This document shows, one piece after another, positions 19,852 to 29,708 of a DNA stretch of 62,309 nucleotides (position 1 is the first letter of the stretch; each line of letters opens with the position of its first letter). Both the position numbers and the translations under genes were made by a program. The DNA is from Pseudoroseicyclus aestuarii. Lineage in GTDB: Bacteria; Pseudomonadota; Alphaproteobacteria; Rhodobacterales; Rhodobacteraceae. Location of the stretch: NCBI RefSeq assembly GCF_003217255.1, contig NZ_QJTE01000002.1:844182-906490 (forward strand). Direction: 5' to 3'. The notes under the pieces were generated by a model. The model was given only the letters and a program-made list of their open reading frames with translations. It ran no database searches and had not been told where the DNA came from.

Positions 19852-20553
19852 ATGAGCAGAGTCGCGCTGGTCGATGACGACCGCAACATCCTCACCTCCG
19901 TGTCGATGACGCTCGAGGCCGAGGGCTTCGAGGTCGAGACCTACAGCGACGGCCAGCAGGCGCTCGAGGCCTTCAACAAGCGCATGCCCGACATGGCGGT
20001 CCTCGACATCAAGATGCCGCGCATGGACGGCATGGATCTTCTGCAGCGCCTGCGGCAGAAGGCGTCGATCCCGGTGATCTTCCTGACCTCGAAGGACGAC
20101 GAGATCGACGAGGTGCTCGGCCTGCGGATGGGTGCGGATGACTACGTGAAGAAGCCGTTCAGTCAACGCCTTCTGGTTGAGCGGATCCGTGCCCTGCTGC
20201 GCAGGCAGGAGGCAATCGCCGGCGACACCGTCGAGGTCACCGAAGAGAGCAAGGTGATGGTCCGCGGCCACCTGAGCATGGACCCGCTGCGCCACGCGGT
20301 GAAGTGGAAGAATACCGACGTCTCGCTGACGGTGACGGAATTCCTTCTGCTTCAGGCACTTGCGCAGCGTCCCGGCTTCGTCAAGAGCCGCGATCAGCTG
20401 ATGGACGTCGCCTACGACGACCAGGTCTACGTCGACGATCGGACGATCGACAGCCACATCAAGCGGCTTCGGAAAAAGATGAGAAGTGTAGACGACGACT
20501 TCTCCGCTATCGAAACCCTTTACGGCATCGGCTATCGTTACAACGAGGAGTAA
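19852..20553 (+). CDS. chvI: Response regulator ChvI
   Basis: This 233-residue OmpR-class regulator has a receiver domain with the acidic pocket DDD (8-10), phosphoacceptor Asp52 in [11 protein letters not shown] and the KKPF Lys near residue 102. A C-terminal winged-helix domain ends with [14 protein letters not shown]. The family responds to acid and envelope stress and works with ChvG, encoded 19 bases downstream. GGAGAGGCTGCG precedes the ATG. Confidence 0.95.
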   Translation: MSRVALVDDDRNILTSVSMTLEAEGFEVETYSDGQQALEAFNKRMPDMAVLDIKMPRMDGMDLLQRLRQKASIPVIFLTSKDDEIDEVLGLRMGADDYVKKPFSQRLLVERIRALLRRQEAIAGDTVEVTEESKVMVRGHLSMDPLRHAVKWKNTDVSLTVTEFLLLQALAQRPGFVKSRDQLMDVAYDDQVYVDDRTIDSHIKRLRKKMRSVDDDFSAIETLYGIGYRYNEE

Positions 20554-20572
20554 CGATAGCAACGGTACCGGA

Positions 20573-22339
20573 ATGACGTCCGACTCGGATATCGATGTAC
20601 GCGATCTGGGGTCGGTCCGCCGTGCGGCCCGCGGCTTTCTGAAGAAGGTCGGCAACAGCGAACAGGGCAGTTCCGCCGGTGGCGACGTGCTGATCGGCGA
20701 CGACTGGGTCGGCGGCACCGCTCCCGCCGCGGCCGAGCAGGGAGAGCGGCGCCGCGGCATCTGGGCCCTGAGGCGCTCGCCCATGGCCCGCAAAATCGTC
20801 ACCTACAACCTCGTCGCGCTTCTGCTCATCATGAGCGCGCTGCTGCATCTGGCCCCCTCGCGGAACGACCTTGTCGAGCAGCGCGTGGCCAGCCTGTCCT
20901 ACCTGGGCGTTTTCATGGGCCGGCTGGTTCAGGACGGTCAAGAGGCCAACCCGGCGCTCGGCCCTGCCGATGTGCTGCAACAGCTTGCCATCCCCGATGG
21001 GGTGGAGGTTTGGCTCTACGATCCCGAGGGGGCCGTCACGACCCGGGTCCTGCCCGAGATCACGCCGGCGCCGGTCCGAATGCCACGAGAGCGGGCGACC
21101 CCGCTTTCGGATGTCCTCGACGCCTTGGGCACGGCCGTGTCGGGACTGCGACCCTGGGCCGAGGAACATCCGCAGATACTGTCCGAGGACGATTATCGCG
21201 GCGTCCTGACGCGGGTTCTGGCGCAGCGTGTGCGGTCCGACGGAGATATTGCCACCGAGATCAGCGAGTCGTTGGACGGCTCCACCCTGTTGACCGCTGC
21301 ATCGCCGCTTCTTGGTCCGGAGGACGAGTTGACGGGGTACACGCTGGCCCTGATCGGCGAGGCGCAGTTCTTCGATTCGCTCCTGCGCCAGGAACACGAG
21401 CGCGTGCTGCAGGTGCTGATGATCGGCGTGATCGTCTCGGTCGTATTCAGCCTGATGCTGGCCTCGACCATAACCAACCCGATCTCGGATCTCGCCGCGG
21501 CCGCCGAAAGCGGGCGCGACCGCAATGCCCGGAAGATGGCGCCCTCGCGCGTTCGCATTCCCGATCTGACCGCGCGCCCGGACGAGATCGGTCGCCTCTC
21601 GGCGGCGCTGCGCGGCATGGTCGCGGCGCTGTATCACCGGATCGACAGCAACGAGCAATTCGCCGCAGATGTCGCGCATGAAATCAAGAATCCGCTCGCC
21701 AGCCTGCGCTCGGCCATCGGATCGCTGCGCATGGTCAAGCGCGAGGATCACCGCGACAAGCTTCTCGACGTGATCGAGCATGACGTGCGGCGCCTCGACC
21801 GGCTGGTGACCGATATCTCCAGCGCCTCGCGGCTGGACGCCGACCTCGTGAAGGAAGAGGAAGAGCGATTCGATCTGCTCAAGATGTTGAACAACCTCTC
21901 CGATCACCTCGGCGAGGAGGCCGCCGGCAAGGGGATCGAGTTCATCGCCGACCTGCCGGGCACGCCGGTCCATATCCAGGGCCTCGAGGGGCGGCTCGCG
22001 CAGGTTTTCGTCAACCTGATCTCCAACGCGATCTCCTTCTGCGACGATGGCGATGCGATCCGCATCTGGGCGCGGCGCCGGGCGAACCGCGTGCTCGTCG
22101 TGGTCGAGGATACCGGCCCCGGCATCCCCGAGGACGCGCTGGCCAAGATCTTCCAGCGGTTCTACTCCGAGCGGCCGCAGGATCAGTTCGGCGACAACTC
22201 CGGCCTCGGCCTCGCCATCTCGAAGCAGATCGTCGAGGCGCATGGCGGCGTGATCTGGGCCGAGAACATCCGCCCGACCGAGGCCGATCCCACCTCCGAT
22301 CCTCTTGGCGCGCGTTTTGTCGTCGGCCTTCCCCTCTGA
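20573..22339 (+). CDS. chvG: Sensor histidine kinase ChvG
   Basis: A 588-residue inner-membrane sensor. An N-terminal cytosolic stretch leads to TM1 (about 75-93), then a periplasmic domain of about 185 residues and TM2 (about 279-300). HAMP follows, then a dimerisation domain with His369 in FAADVAHEIKNPLASLRS, then an ATPase domain with N, G1 (EDTGPGIPEDAL) and G2 (SGLGLAISKQIVEAHGG) boxes. In relatives the periplasmic repressor ExoR binds this domain. The final 35 bases overlap hprK. Confidence 0.95.
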   Translation: MTSDSDIDVRDLGSVRRAARGFLKKVGNSEQGSSAGGDVLIGDDWVGGTAPAAAEQGERRRGIWALRRSPMARKIVTYNLVALLLIMSALLHLAPSRNDLVEQRVASLSYLGVFMGRLVQDGQEANPALGPADVLQQLAIPDGVEVWLYDPEGAVTTRVLPEITPAPVRMPRERATPLSDVLDALGTAVSGLRPWAEEHPQILSEDDYRGVLTRVLAQRVRSDGDIATEISESLDGSTLLTAASPLLGPEDELTGYTLALIGEAQFFDSLLRQEHERVLQVLMIGVIVSVVFSLMLASTITNPISDLAAAAESGRDRNARKMAPSRVRIPDLTARPDEIGRLSAALRGMVAALYHRIDSNEQFAADVAHEIKNPLASLRSAIGSLRMVKREDHRDKLLDVIEHDVRRLDRLVTDISSASRLDADLVKEEEERFDLLKMLNNLSDHLGEEAAGKGIEFIADLPGTPVHIQGLEGRLAQVFVNLISNAISFCDDGDAIRIWARRRANRVLVVVEDTGPGIPEDALAKIFQRFYSERPQDQFGDNSGLGLAISKQIVEAHGGVIWAENIRPTEADPTSDPLGARFVVGLPL

Positions 22340-22772
22340 CACGGCGGGCGCCGCGCAGCCTCTGATCCTGCATGCCACCTGCGCCGCCTGGCAGGGGCGG
22401 GCGGTGCTGATCGGCGGCGCCTCGGGCAGCGGGAAGTCGGCGCTGGGGCTGGCGCTGCTGGGCTGGGGCTGCGACCTTGTCGCCGACGACCGCACGCTGC
22501 TCGGCGTCGAGGGCGGCGCCCTGACCGCCCGCTGCCCGCCGCGGCTGCAGGGGCTGATCGAGGCACGCGGCGTCGGCCTGCTGGCGGCCAGGGCGGTGCC
22601 TGAGGCACGCGTCGCGCTGGCCGTGACGCTGGACAGCATCGAAACGGAGCGCTTGCCGCCGCGCCGCAGCATTTCCCTTCTTGGAATCGAAATCCCGTTC
22701 CTTCACAAGGTCGAGACGGCCCATTTCGCCGCTGCGATCCTGCAGTATCTGAAAGCGGGACGGAGTGATTGA
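22305..22772 (+). CDS. hprK: HPr kinase/phosphorylase, short alphaproteobacterial form
   Basis: This 155-residue protein contains only the catalytic half of HprK. It has the P-loop GGASGSGKS (37-45), then [11 protein letters not shown] and a signature-like region IEARGVGLL. It would phosphorylate HPr on a serine. The chosen start is TTG at 22305, inside chvG; several later starts are possible because no ribosome-binding site is obvious. The overlap with chvG links two-component and PTS regulation in one transcript. Confidence 0.88.
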   Translation: MARVLSSAFPSDTAGAAQPLILHATCAAWQGRAVLIGGASGSGKSALGLALLGWGCDLVADDRTLLGVEGGALTARCPPRLQGLIEARGVGLLAARAVPEARVALAVTLDSIETERLPPRRSISLLGIEIPFLHKVETAHFAAAILQYLKAGRSD

Positions 22773-23736
22773 GCCAGGTGGATCCCAGCCCATGACAGCG
22801 CACACGGAAGGGCCGGCCCGGGCCGGCACGGACGACGGACGCCAGCGCGTGGTGCTGGTCACCGGCCCCTCGGGCGCCGGGCGGACGACGGCGATCAACA
22901 CGCTCGAGGATCTGGGGTTCGAGGTGATCTCGAACCTGCCGCTGTCGCTTCTGCCCAAGCTGATCGACGGGCTGCGGCTGTCGCGGCCGATCGCGCTGGG
23001 GGTCGACGTGCGCAACCGCGATTTCAGCATCGACGCGATGCTGGCCGCGATCGACCGCCTCGCCTCCATGCCGCAGATCGCCGAGCAGGTGCTCTACCTC
23101 GACAGCGACGAGAGCACGCTGGTGCGCCGCTATTCCGAGACCCGGCGCCGCCACCCCCTCGCCCCGGGGGAGGTGCCGCTGGCCGGCATCCAGCGCGAGC
23201 GCGAGATGATGGTGCCGATCCGCGGCCGCGCCGACGTGCTGATCGACAGCTCCGCGCTGACCCCGCACGAGCTGCGCGCCGAGGTGGAGCGCTTCTTCGC
23301 CCCCGGCGGCGGGCCGGGCCTGTCGGTGACGTTGCAGAGCTTCTCCTACAAGCGCGGCCTGCCGCGCGGCGTCGATCTGGTCTTTGACGTGCGGTTCCTG
23401 TCGAACCCGCATTGGGTGCCCGAGCTGCGCCCGCTGGATGGGCGCGATCCCGCCGTCGCAGAGCATGTTGCCGCCGATCCGCGCTTTGACGGCTTCTTCA
23501 CCAGGCTGTGCGATCTTCTGGTTCCACTGCTCCCGGCCTATCGCGACGAGGGGAAGACGCATCTCACCGTCGGCTTCGGATGTACCGGCGGGCAACACCG
23601 CTCCGTCGCCTTGGTGGAACGGTTGGCCAAGACCCTTGCAGAGGAAGGATGGCAGGTGTCTAAACGTCACAGAGAGCTGGAACGCCAGGCCGGGACACCG
23701 GGCGCGGCGGCCGCAGGTCAGGGACAGGCATCGTGA
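22765..23736 (+). CDS. rapZ: RNase adapter RapZ
   Basis: A 323-residue P-loop protein with GPSGAGRTT at about residues 34-42, [11 protein letters not shown] near residue 197 and the conserved [16 protein letters not shown] near residue 275. In E. coli RapZ guides RNase E to the GlmZ small RNA; in alphaproteobacteria the target is not established. The start could be GTG at 22765, overlapping hprK, or ATG at 22792, which has AGGTGG ahead of it. Confidence 0.92.
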   Translation: MIEPGGSQPMTAHTEGPARAGTDDGRQRVVLVTGPSGAGRTTAINTLEDLGFEVISNLPLSLLPKLIDGLRLSRPIALGVDVRNRDFSIDAMLAAIDRLASMPQIAEQVLYLDSDESTLVRRYSETRRRHPLAPGEVPLAGIQREREMMVPIRGRADVLIDSSALTPHELRAEVERFFAPGGGPGLSVTLQSFSYKRGLPRGVDLVFDVRFLSNPHWVPELRPLDGRDPAVAEHVAADPRFDGFFTRLCDLLVPLLPAYRDEGKTHLTVGFGCTGGQHRSVALVERLAKTLAEEGWQVSKRHRELERQAGTPGAAAAGQGQAS

Positions 23737-24146
23737 TCGGTATCGTCATCGTGGCGCATGGCGGCCTGGCGCGGGAATACCTTCTCGCGGTCGAGCATGT
23801 CGTCGGCCAGCAGCCCGGCATGCGCGCCATCACCATCCGCCCCGAGGACGACCGTGCCGCCAAGCAGATCGAGATCTGCGCTGCCGCCGATGCCGTCGAT
23901 TCCGGTGACGGCGTGGTGATCGTGACCGACATGTTCGGCGGCTCCCCCTCGAACCTTTCCCTACGCGCCTGTTCCCTCTCGAACAGGCGTATTCTTTACG
24001 GGGCCAACCTGCCGATGCTGATCAAGCTGGCGAAATGCCGGCGCAAGGCTGTCCCCGAGGCGGTGCGCGCGGCGCTGACGGCGGGGCGCAAGTACATCGA
24101 CAGCCTGATCGTCGACCCCGCGATGGAGCAGCAGACCGGCTCATGA
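23733..24146 (+). CDS. Mannose-type PTS EIIA component
   Basis: A 137-residue single-domain EIIA of the mannose/fructose class. His9 in VIVAHGGLA is the expected phosphorylation site and [11 protein letters not shown] the second conserved block. It starts with GTG overlapping the rapZ stop. No EIIB, EIIC or EIID genes follow, so a regulatory rather than a sugar-transport role is likely, as in other alphaproteobacterial PTS clusters. Confidence 0.92.
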   Translation: MIGIVIVAHGGLAREYLLAVEHVVGQQPGMRAITIRPEDDRAAKQIEICAAADAVDSGDGVVIVTDMFGGSPSNLSLRACSLSNRRILYGANLPMLIKLAKCRRKAVPEAVRAALTAGRKYIDSLIVDPAMEQQTGS

Positions 24147-24427
24147 AATCCGCGCAGGCCACGCACCGCACCCTGACCATCGTCAACGTGAAGGGCCTTC
24201 ACGCCCGCGCCTCGGCCAAGCTGGTCGAGCTGTGCGAGGATTACGAGGCCGAGGCTGTGATCAGCCGCGACGGCATGTCCAGCACCGGCGACAGCATCAT
24301 GGGCCTCCTGATGCTGGGCGCGGGCAAGGGCAGCACGATCGACGTCGTCACCAGCGGGCCGCAGGCGCAGCCGCTCGCCGAGGCGATCGAGGCGCTGGTC
24401 GCGGCGCGCTTCGGCGAAGACGACTGA
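24143..24427 (+). CDS. ptsH: Phosphocarrier protein HPr
   Basis: A 94-residue HPr with the active-site segment VKGLHARASAKL, where His20 receives phosphate from enzyme I. The regulatory serine region is DGMSSTGDSIMGLLML, the presumed target of the adjacent HprK. The start overlaps the EIIA stop. Enzyme I is not in this window. Confidence 0.95.
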   Translation: MKSAQATHRTLTIVNVKGLHARASAKLVELCEDYEAEAVISRDGMSSTGDSIMGLLMLGAGKGSTIDVVTSGPQAQPLAEAIEALVAARFGEDD

Positions 24428-24605
24428 CGCGCCGCCTTCGGGGCGGGTTTTGCCCCGCAGGCCGAGAGGGCGCGCGAATTTGTGGCTTTTCCTGCCGCCT
24501 CCCGACCCCTATATGGGGTTTTGAGTTCCCCGACAGCGTGAACCGGGATCGCCACGGCGATCCGCCCCGGCGGGGCCGGGGAGAGATATTGCTTGAGAGG
24601 TAGCG

Positions 24606-25409
24606 ATGGCCGATAAACCGATCATGGCGCGCGCGACCGCCGTCTGGCTGGTCGACAACACGACGATGAGCTTCAAGCAGATCGGCGATTTCGTCGGCAT
24701 GCACGAGCTGGAGATCCAGGGCATCGCCGACGGCGATGTCGCGACGGGGGTCAAGGGCTTCGACCCCGTGGCCAACAACCAGCTGACGCAGGACGAGATC
24801 GACCGTGCCGAGAAGGACCCCCGGCACAAGCTGAAGCTCAAGTTCAACCCCTCTTCCGTCGGCGAGGAAAAGCGGCGCGGCCCGCGCTACACCCCGCTGT
24901 CCAAGCGGCAGGACCGCCCGGCCTCGATCCTCTGGCTGGTCAAATTCCATCCCGAGCTGGCCGATGCGCAGATCTCCAAGCTGGTGGGCACGACCAAGCC
25001 GACGATCCAGGCGATCCGCGAGCGCACGCATTGGAACATCGCCAACCTCGATCCGATCGACCCGGTCGCCCTGGGCCTGTGCAAACAGTCCGAGCTGGAC
25101 CAGGCGGTGCAGAAGGCGAACGAGCGCAAGATGCGCGAAGGCACCGCGATGTCCGACGACGAGCGGCGCAAGCTGGTCTCGACCGAGCAGAGCCTCGGCA
25201 TGCCGGCGGAGCCGCGCGTGCCTTCCTCCATCTCCGGCCTCGAGGGGTTCACCCTGTCGGGCAATGACGACGAGGCCCAGCCTCGTGACGAGGCGCCGGC
25301 GCAGGACGACGAGGAGGAGGAGACCGAGCGCGACTACGCCAATGCGGACAGCCTCTTCAACCTGCCCGCCGGCGGCAGTGACGACGACGAGGAGGACGAG
25401 GGCCGCTAG
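24606..25409 (+). CDS. trcR: DUF1013 protein, TrcR-type cell-cycle transcriptional regulator
   Basis: This 267-residue protein begins MADKPIMARATAVWLVDNTTMSFKQIGDFVGMH, with a second helix-turn-helix-like repeat KTTKPTIQ-type in LVGTTKPTIQAIRERTHWN. The C-terminal 70 residues are strongly acidic (DEEEETERDY, DDDEEDEGR). The DUF1013 family is confined to alphaproteobacteria and is called TrcR. The 178-base gap before it has TATATG at 24511 as a possible -10. It is convergent with ppk. Confidence 0.88.
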   Translation: MADKPIMARATAVWLVDNTTMSFKQIGDFVGMHELEIQGIADGDVATGVKGFDPVANNQLTQDEIDRAEKDPRHKLKLKFNPSSVGEEKRRGPRYTPLSKRQDRPASILWLVKFHPELADAQISKLVGTTKPTIQAIRERTHWNIANLDPIDPVALGLCKQSELDQAVQKANERKMREGTAMSDDERRKLVSTEQSLGMPAEPRVPSSISGLEGFTLSGNDDEAQPRDEAPAQDDEEEETERDYANADSLFNLPAGGSDDDEEDEGR

Positions 25410-25430
25410 GCCCCGCCCCGACCCGAAGAC

Positions 25431-25465
25431 AAACGGCCGGCCCCCTCGGGGTGCCGGCCGTTTTT
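25431..25465 (+). terminator. Bidirectional terminator between trcR and ppk
   Basis: AAACGGCCGGC and GCCGGCCGTTT form an 11-base-pair outer stem around an inner CCCC/GGGG helix. Five T follow on the plus strand and A-rich sequence on the left, so it can serve both convergent genes. Confidence 0.85.
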
Positions 25466-25487
25466 CGTTCGGGGCCTGCGTGCCCGG

Positions 25488-27656
25488 CTAGTCGTCGCCG
25501 TGGGTCAGCTGCGGCACGTCGTTGGCGCCCGCGCTGCCGCGCCCCGAGAGGGAGGGGTTCTCCATGAAGAAGCGGTGCGCCGAGAAGGGGCGCCCGTCCT
25601 CCGGCAGATCGGCGCGGGTGAAGCGGCCGTCCGGCCCCATGACCCAGCTTTGCGCCACGTCGGCGAGATTGGCGGCCATGATCTGCTCGACGATCTGCGC
25701 CTTGACGGTGGCGTTCTCGATCTCGACCAGCGTCTCGACCCGGCGGGTCAGGTTGCGGCCCATCCAGTCGGCGGAGCTGATGAAGACCCGCGCCTTGCGC
25801 GAGGGCAGGCCCTGGCCATTACCGAAGCAGACAATGCGGCTGTGTTCGAGGAAACGCCCGACGATGGATTTGACGCGGATCGTCTCGCTCAGCCCCTGAA
25901 CGCCGGGGCGCAGCCCGCAGATGCCGCGGATGACGAGGGTGATCTTCACGCCCGCCCGGCTGGCCTCGTAAAGCTTGTCGATGGTCTCGGCCTCGATCAG
26001 GCTGTTCATCTTGGCCCAGATCTCGCCCCTGCGGCCGGCGCGGGCATGGGCGATCTCGGCGTCGATCATCTCGAAAAGCTCGGATTTCAGCGACAGCGGC
26101 GAGATGGCGAGGTTCTCCAGCCCCTCGGGCTGGGCATAGCCGCCGATGTAATTGAAGACCTTCGTCGCATCGCGCCCCAGCGCCGGATCGCAGGTGAAGA
26201 ACGACAAGTCGGTGTAAATCTTGGCGGTGATCGGATGGTAGTTGCCCGTGCCGTAATGCGTGTAGGTCACCAGCCGGTCGCCTTCGCGGCGCACCACGGT
26301 GCTGATCTTGGCATGCGTCTTGTACTGGGTGAAGCCGTAGACGACATGCGCGCCCGACCGCTCCAGCCGGCGGGACTGGCGGATGTTCGCGGCCTCGTCG
26401 AAGCGGGCCTTCAGCTCCACCAGCGCGGTGACGGACTTGCCCTCTTCCGCGGCATCGCAGAGCGCCTCGACGATGGGCGAGTTGCGCGAGGTGCGGTAGA
26501 GCGTCTGCTTGATCGCCACGACATCGGGGTCCTGCGCCGCCTGCCGCAGGAAGCGGACCACCATGTCGAAGGTCTCGTAGGGGTGGTGCAGCAGCATGTC
26601 CTTCTGCCGGATCGCGGCGAACATGTCGCCGTCGTGGTCCTGCACCCGTTCGGGCACGCGCGGGCTGAAGGGCGGCCAGAGAAGCTCTGGCCGCTGGTCT
26701 GTCACCAGCTCGCTGAGATCGCCGATGCCGATTAGGCCGTCGACCTCGACCACCTCCCAGTCGGTGATGTGCAGCTCGCCCATGATGGTCGATTTCAGCG
26801 CCTCTGGCGCGCCGACAGAGAGCTTCATCCGCACGACCTCGCCCCGGCGGCGACGCTTCAGCGCGGTCTCGAATTCGCGCACCAGATCCTCGGCCTCTTC
26901 CTCGACCTCGAGGTCGCTGTCGCGCAGGACGCGGAAGGTGCAGTGGCCCTTCATCCGGTAGCCCGGGAAAAGCCGCGAGAGGAACATGAGCAGCAGCTCT
27001 TCCAGCGGCAGGTAGCGCTGGCCCATCTCGGAGGGCAGGGCGACGAAGCGGTCGATCTGGTTCGGCACCGGCAAGAGCGCCTGCAGCCCGCGCCGGTCCG
27101 AGATGCGTTCCAGCTGCAGGGCGAGGGCCAGCCCCTCGTTCGGGATGAAGGGGAAGGGGTGCGCCGGGTCGATCGCCAGCGGCGAGAGCACGGGAAAGAC
27201 GTGGTTCAGGAAATAGTCGTCCAGAAACTGCTGGTCGGCCTCCGTCACGTCGTCGCGACCCAGCACGTCGATGCCGGCCTCTGCCAATTCGTCGATCAGC
27301 GCGGTGAAGACACCCTGCTGGCGGTGCATAAGCGCCCGCGCCTCGACGTCGATCTCGCGCAGCTGCTCGGCCGGGGTCAGGCCGTCGGCGGCGGGCGTGG
27401 TATTGCCGGCCTGCGCCAGCTCTCGCAGGCCGGCGACGCGCACGGTGTAGAACTCGTCGAGGTTGCTGGCGCTGATCGACAGGAAGCGCAGCCGCTCCAG
27501 CAGCGGCACGCGCGTGTTCTCCGCCTCTTCGAGGACGCGGAAGTTGAAGCCCAGCCAGCTAAGCTCGCGGTTCACGAAGCGGGCGGGGCCGGTCATGTCG
27601 CCCTCGGGCGCCTGCGGGGCGGGGAACGGGTCCGAAAGGAAGTCTGCTTGTGCCAT
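25488..27656 (-). CDS. ppk: Polyphosphate kinase 1
   Basis: This 722-residue enzyme reversibly makes polyphosphate from ATP at the membrane. It has the N-domain RFVNRELSWLGFNFRVLEEA, then DEFYTVRVAGL, the middle domain, and C-terminal phospholipase-D-like domains with YTHYGTGNYHPITAKIYTDL, which includes catalytic histidine candidates. The start MAQADFL follows AAGGGGACCG; 27 upstream bases are also open but lack support. The gene lies 93 bases from hda on the same strand. Confidence 0.96.
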   Translation of the reverse strand: MAQADFLSDPFPAPQAPEGDMTGPARFVNRELSWLGFNFRVLEEAENTRVPLLERLRFLSISASNLDEFYTVRVAGLRELAQAGNTTPAADGLTPAEQLREIDVEARALMHRQQGVFTALIDELAEAGIDVLGRDDVTEADQQFLDDYFLNHVFPVLSPLAIDPAHPFPFIPNEGLALALQLERISDRRGLQALLPVPNQIDRFVALPSEMGQRYLPLEELLLMFLSRLFPGYRMKGHCTFRVLRDSDLEVEEEAEDLVREFETALKRRRRGEVVRMKLSVGAPEALKSTIMGELHITDWEVVEVDGLIGIGDLSELVTDQRPELLWPPFSPRVPERVQDHDGDMFAAIRQKDMLLHHPYETFDMVVRFLRQAAQDPDVVAIKQTLYRTSRNSPIVEALCDAAEEGKSVTALVELKARFDEAANIRQSRRLERSGAHVVYGFTQYKTHAKISTVVRREGDRLVTYTHYGTGNYHPITAKIYTDLSFFTCDPALGRDATKVFNYIGGYAQPEGLENLAISPLSLKSELFEMIDAEIAHARAGRRGEIWAKMNSLIEAETIDKLYEASRAGVKITLVIRGICGLRPGVQGLSETIRVKSIVGRFLEHSRIVCFGNGQGLPSRKARVFISSADWMGRNLTRRVETLVEIENATVKAQIVEQIMAANLADVAQSWVMGPDGRFTRADLPEDGRPFSAHRFFMENPSLSGRGSAGANDVPQLTHGDD

Positions 27657-27749
27657 CGGTCCCCTTGTTCTGCCGTCTTGCAACGGCTTCGTGACTGCCG
27701 CAGGGGCAGTATCGAAATTGGCTGGCGGAGTGTCCAGAGACCCGCCGCG

Positions 27750-28418
27750 TCAGCCGTCCCGCTCTTCGAGGATGCGGCGGGCCAGCGCTCGGGTGACGGG
27801 CCGCCGCTCGCCCAGGGCGCGGTCGTCGAGCTGGGCGACGATCTCGGCGGCGGCGGCAAAGCTGCGCTCCATCCGCCACAGAAGATAGGGCAGCAGGTCC
27901 GGCCCGATCGGGATCTGCCGGTCCGAGAAATGCTTGGCCAGCACCGCCTCGAGCAGGCGGTCGTCCGGATCCTCGATCCGCACCACCGAGGTCGCCTGCA
28001 GCCGGCTGGCGAGATCCGGCAGGGCGATGTTCCAGCGGCTGGGCGCCCGGTCCGATGTCAGCAGAAGCTGGCCGCCGACGCGGGCGAGGCGGTTGTGCAG
28101 GTGAAACAGCGGCTCTTCCGCCGCGCGGGGCAGATGCTCGACCCCCTCGACCACCAGCCGGGCGCCCGCCTCGGGCTGCTGGTCGAGGGCCGAGCGGTCC
28201 TTGGCGTCGATGATGCGGGCGTCGCATTCGGTCTGCCAGACGCGGGCGAGGTGGCTCTTGCCGCTGCCCGAGGGGCCGACGAGCGCCAGCTTCCCCTCCG
28301 GCCAGGGCGCCGGGCCCAGCAGCATCGCATGGGCGGCGGCATTGGCCGAGGAGACGAAGAAGTCGTCCGCGCCGAAGGCCACCTTGGGCGGCAGGGGCAG
28401 GGTCAGCTGCCGGGCCAT
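27750..28418 (-). CDS. hda: DnaA-related regulatory protein Hda
   Basis: A 222-residue AAA+ protein related to the DnaA central domain. It starts [16 protein letters not shown], where QLTLPL is the clamp-binding motif of Hda, followed by the P-loop GPSGSGKS (48-55) and a DnaA-like lid. It would stimulate hydrolysis of DnaA-ATP with the loaded sliding clamp. The start overlaps the end of the AI-2E permease gene by 16 bases. Confidence 0.92.
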   Translation of the reverse strand: MARQLTLPLPPKVAFGADDFFVSSANAAAHAMLLGPAPWPEGKLALVGPSGSGKSHLARVWQTECDARIIDAKDRSALDQQPEAGARLVVEGVEHLPRAAEEPLFHLHNRLARVGGQLLLTSDRAPSRWNIALPDLASRLQATSVVRIEDPDDRLLEAVLAKHFSDRQIPIGPDLLPYLLWRMERSFAAAAEIVAQLDDRALGERRPVTRALARRILEERDG

Positions 28419-29554
28419 TCGCCCCCCGCGCGTGCGTCGAGATCGATGTTGGTGCCGCTGCCGCCGGTCATCGAGGGATCGACCGTGCCGCGCGCCGGCG
28501 TGCCGCTGGAGCCGCGGTAAAGCTGGCTTTCCTTGTAGCGCTCCACCCCGAAGCGGGCGAGCACCCCCAGCGCCGCCGAGACCGGCACCGCGACCAGCAG
28601 CCCGACGAAGCCGAAGAGCGCCCCGAAGACTGCCAGCGCCAGCAGCAGCCAGACCGGGTGCAGCCCGACGCTGGAGCCGACGAGCTTCGGCGTCAGGATG
28701 TTGCCCTCGACGAACTGGCCGCTCTGGAAGACCGCGTAGACGCCGAGGATGTACCACCACTCGCCCCAGAACTGGAACAGCGCCAGCCCGATCGAGAGGG
28801 TGAAGCCGATGACCGCGCCGAGGTAGGGAATGAAGGTCACGAGGCCGGCAAGCGCCCCGATGAAGATGCCGAAGTTCAGCCCGATGATGCCGAGGGCGAC
28901 GGCGTAGTAGGTGCCGAGGATCAGGCAGACGAGGCCCTGCCCACGGATGAAGGAGGCGAGGGTCGCGTCGATCTCGCGCCCGAGGCGGCGCAGGGTGGGG
29001 CGGTGATCGCGCGGCAGAAGGTCGTCGATGCGCGCGACCATGTTGTCCCAGTCGAGCAGCAGGTAGACCGAGACGACCGGAACGATGACGAAGAGCAGGA
29101 CGATGTTCATCACCCCGGCGGCCGAACTGAGCACCCCGTTGATGATCTCGCCGGCGCGGGCCTGCACGGCCTCGCCGATGCGGCCCAGCTGTTCGCGGAT
29201 CCAGTCGGCATCGCCGACCTGCGGGTAGTTCGTCTCGATCCAGTCGCGCACGGTGTCGAAAAGCTGGGGCAGGGCGGTCTCGCCCAGCTGCCGGGCCTGG
29301 CTGGCGAGGGTCGAGACCAGCAGCGGCACCGCGACGAGGATCGCCACCAGCGCAATGCAGGTGATCAGCGCCACGGCGAGCCCGCGCGACAGCCCCAGCC
29401 GTTGCAGCCTGTCGGCCACGGGATCAAGGATATAGGCCACGCCCGCCCCGATCAGGAAGGGCAGGATGACATCGCCCAGCAGCCACAGCAGGACGAGGAA
29501 GACCGCCGCCGCGAGCGTCCAGATCAAGGCCTGTTGACGGGCCGAAAGTGCCAC
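28403..29554 (-). CDS. AI-2E family transporter (PerM-like permease)
   Basis: A 383-residue polytopic inner-membrane protein of the UPF0118/AI-2E family, with about eight segments. Examples are [16 protein letters not shown] near the N-terminus and [24 protein letters not shown] and [14 protein letters not shown] toward the C-terminus. Some relatives are Na+/H+ antiporters, so the substrate is open. The GTG start at 29554 has AAGGGAGG six bases upstream and is preferred over a GTG seven codons earlier. A perM-hda order is common in alphaproteobacteria. Confidence 0.9.
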   Translation of the reverse strand: MALSARQQALIWTLAAAVFLVLLWLLGDVILPFLIGAGVAYILDPVADRLQRLGLSRGLAVALITCIALVAILVAVPLLVSTLASQARQLGETALPQLFDTVRDWIETNYPQVGDADWIREQLGRIGEAVQARAGEIINGVLSSAAGVMNIVLLFVIVPVVSVYLLLDWDNMVARIDDLLPRDHRPTLRRLGREIDATLASFIRGQGLVCLILGTYYAVALGIIGLNFGIFIGALAGLVTFIPYLGAVIGFTLSIGLALFQFWGEWWYILGVYAVFQSGQFVEGNILTPKLVGSSVGLHPVWLLLALAVFGALFGFVGLLVAVPVSAALGVLARFGVERYKESQLYRGSSGTPARGTVDPSMTGGSGTNIDLDARAGGEWPGS

Positions 29555-29708
29555 CGCGACCTCCCTTTGCTGCACCGGCCTATGTCATCGGATCCGGCCC
29601 TCTGCGCAAGGGCCATGCAAAGGTCGGGTGGCGCGCCGTCGCTTGTCAGCCATGCCGGGCTGCCATACGACGGTGCGGACCTTTCAGCCCCTGACCCGGA
29701 GTGCATCC

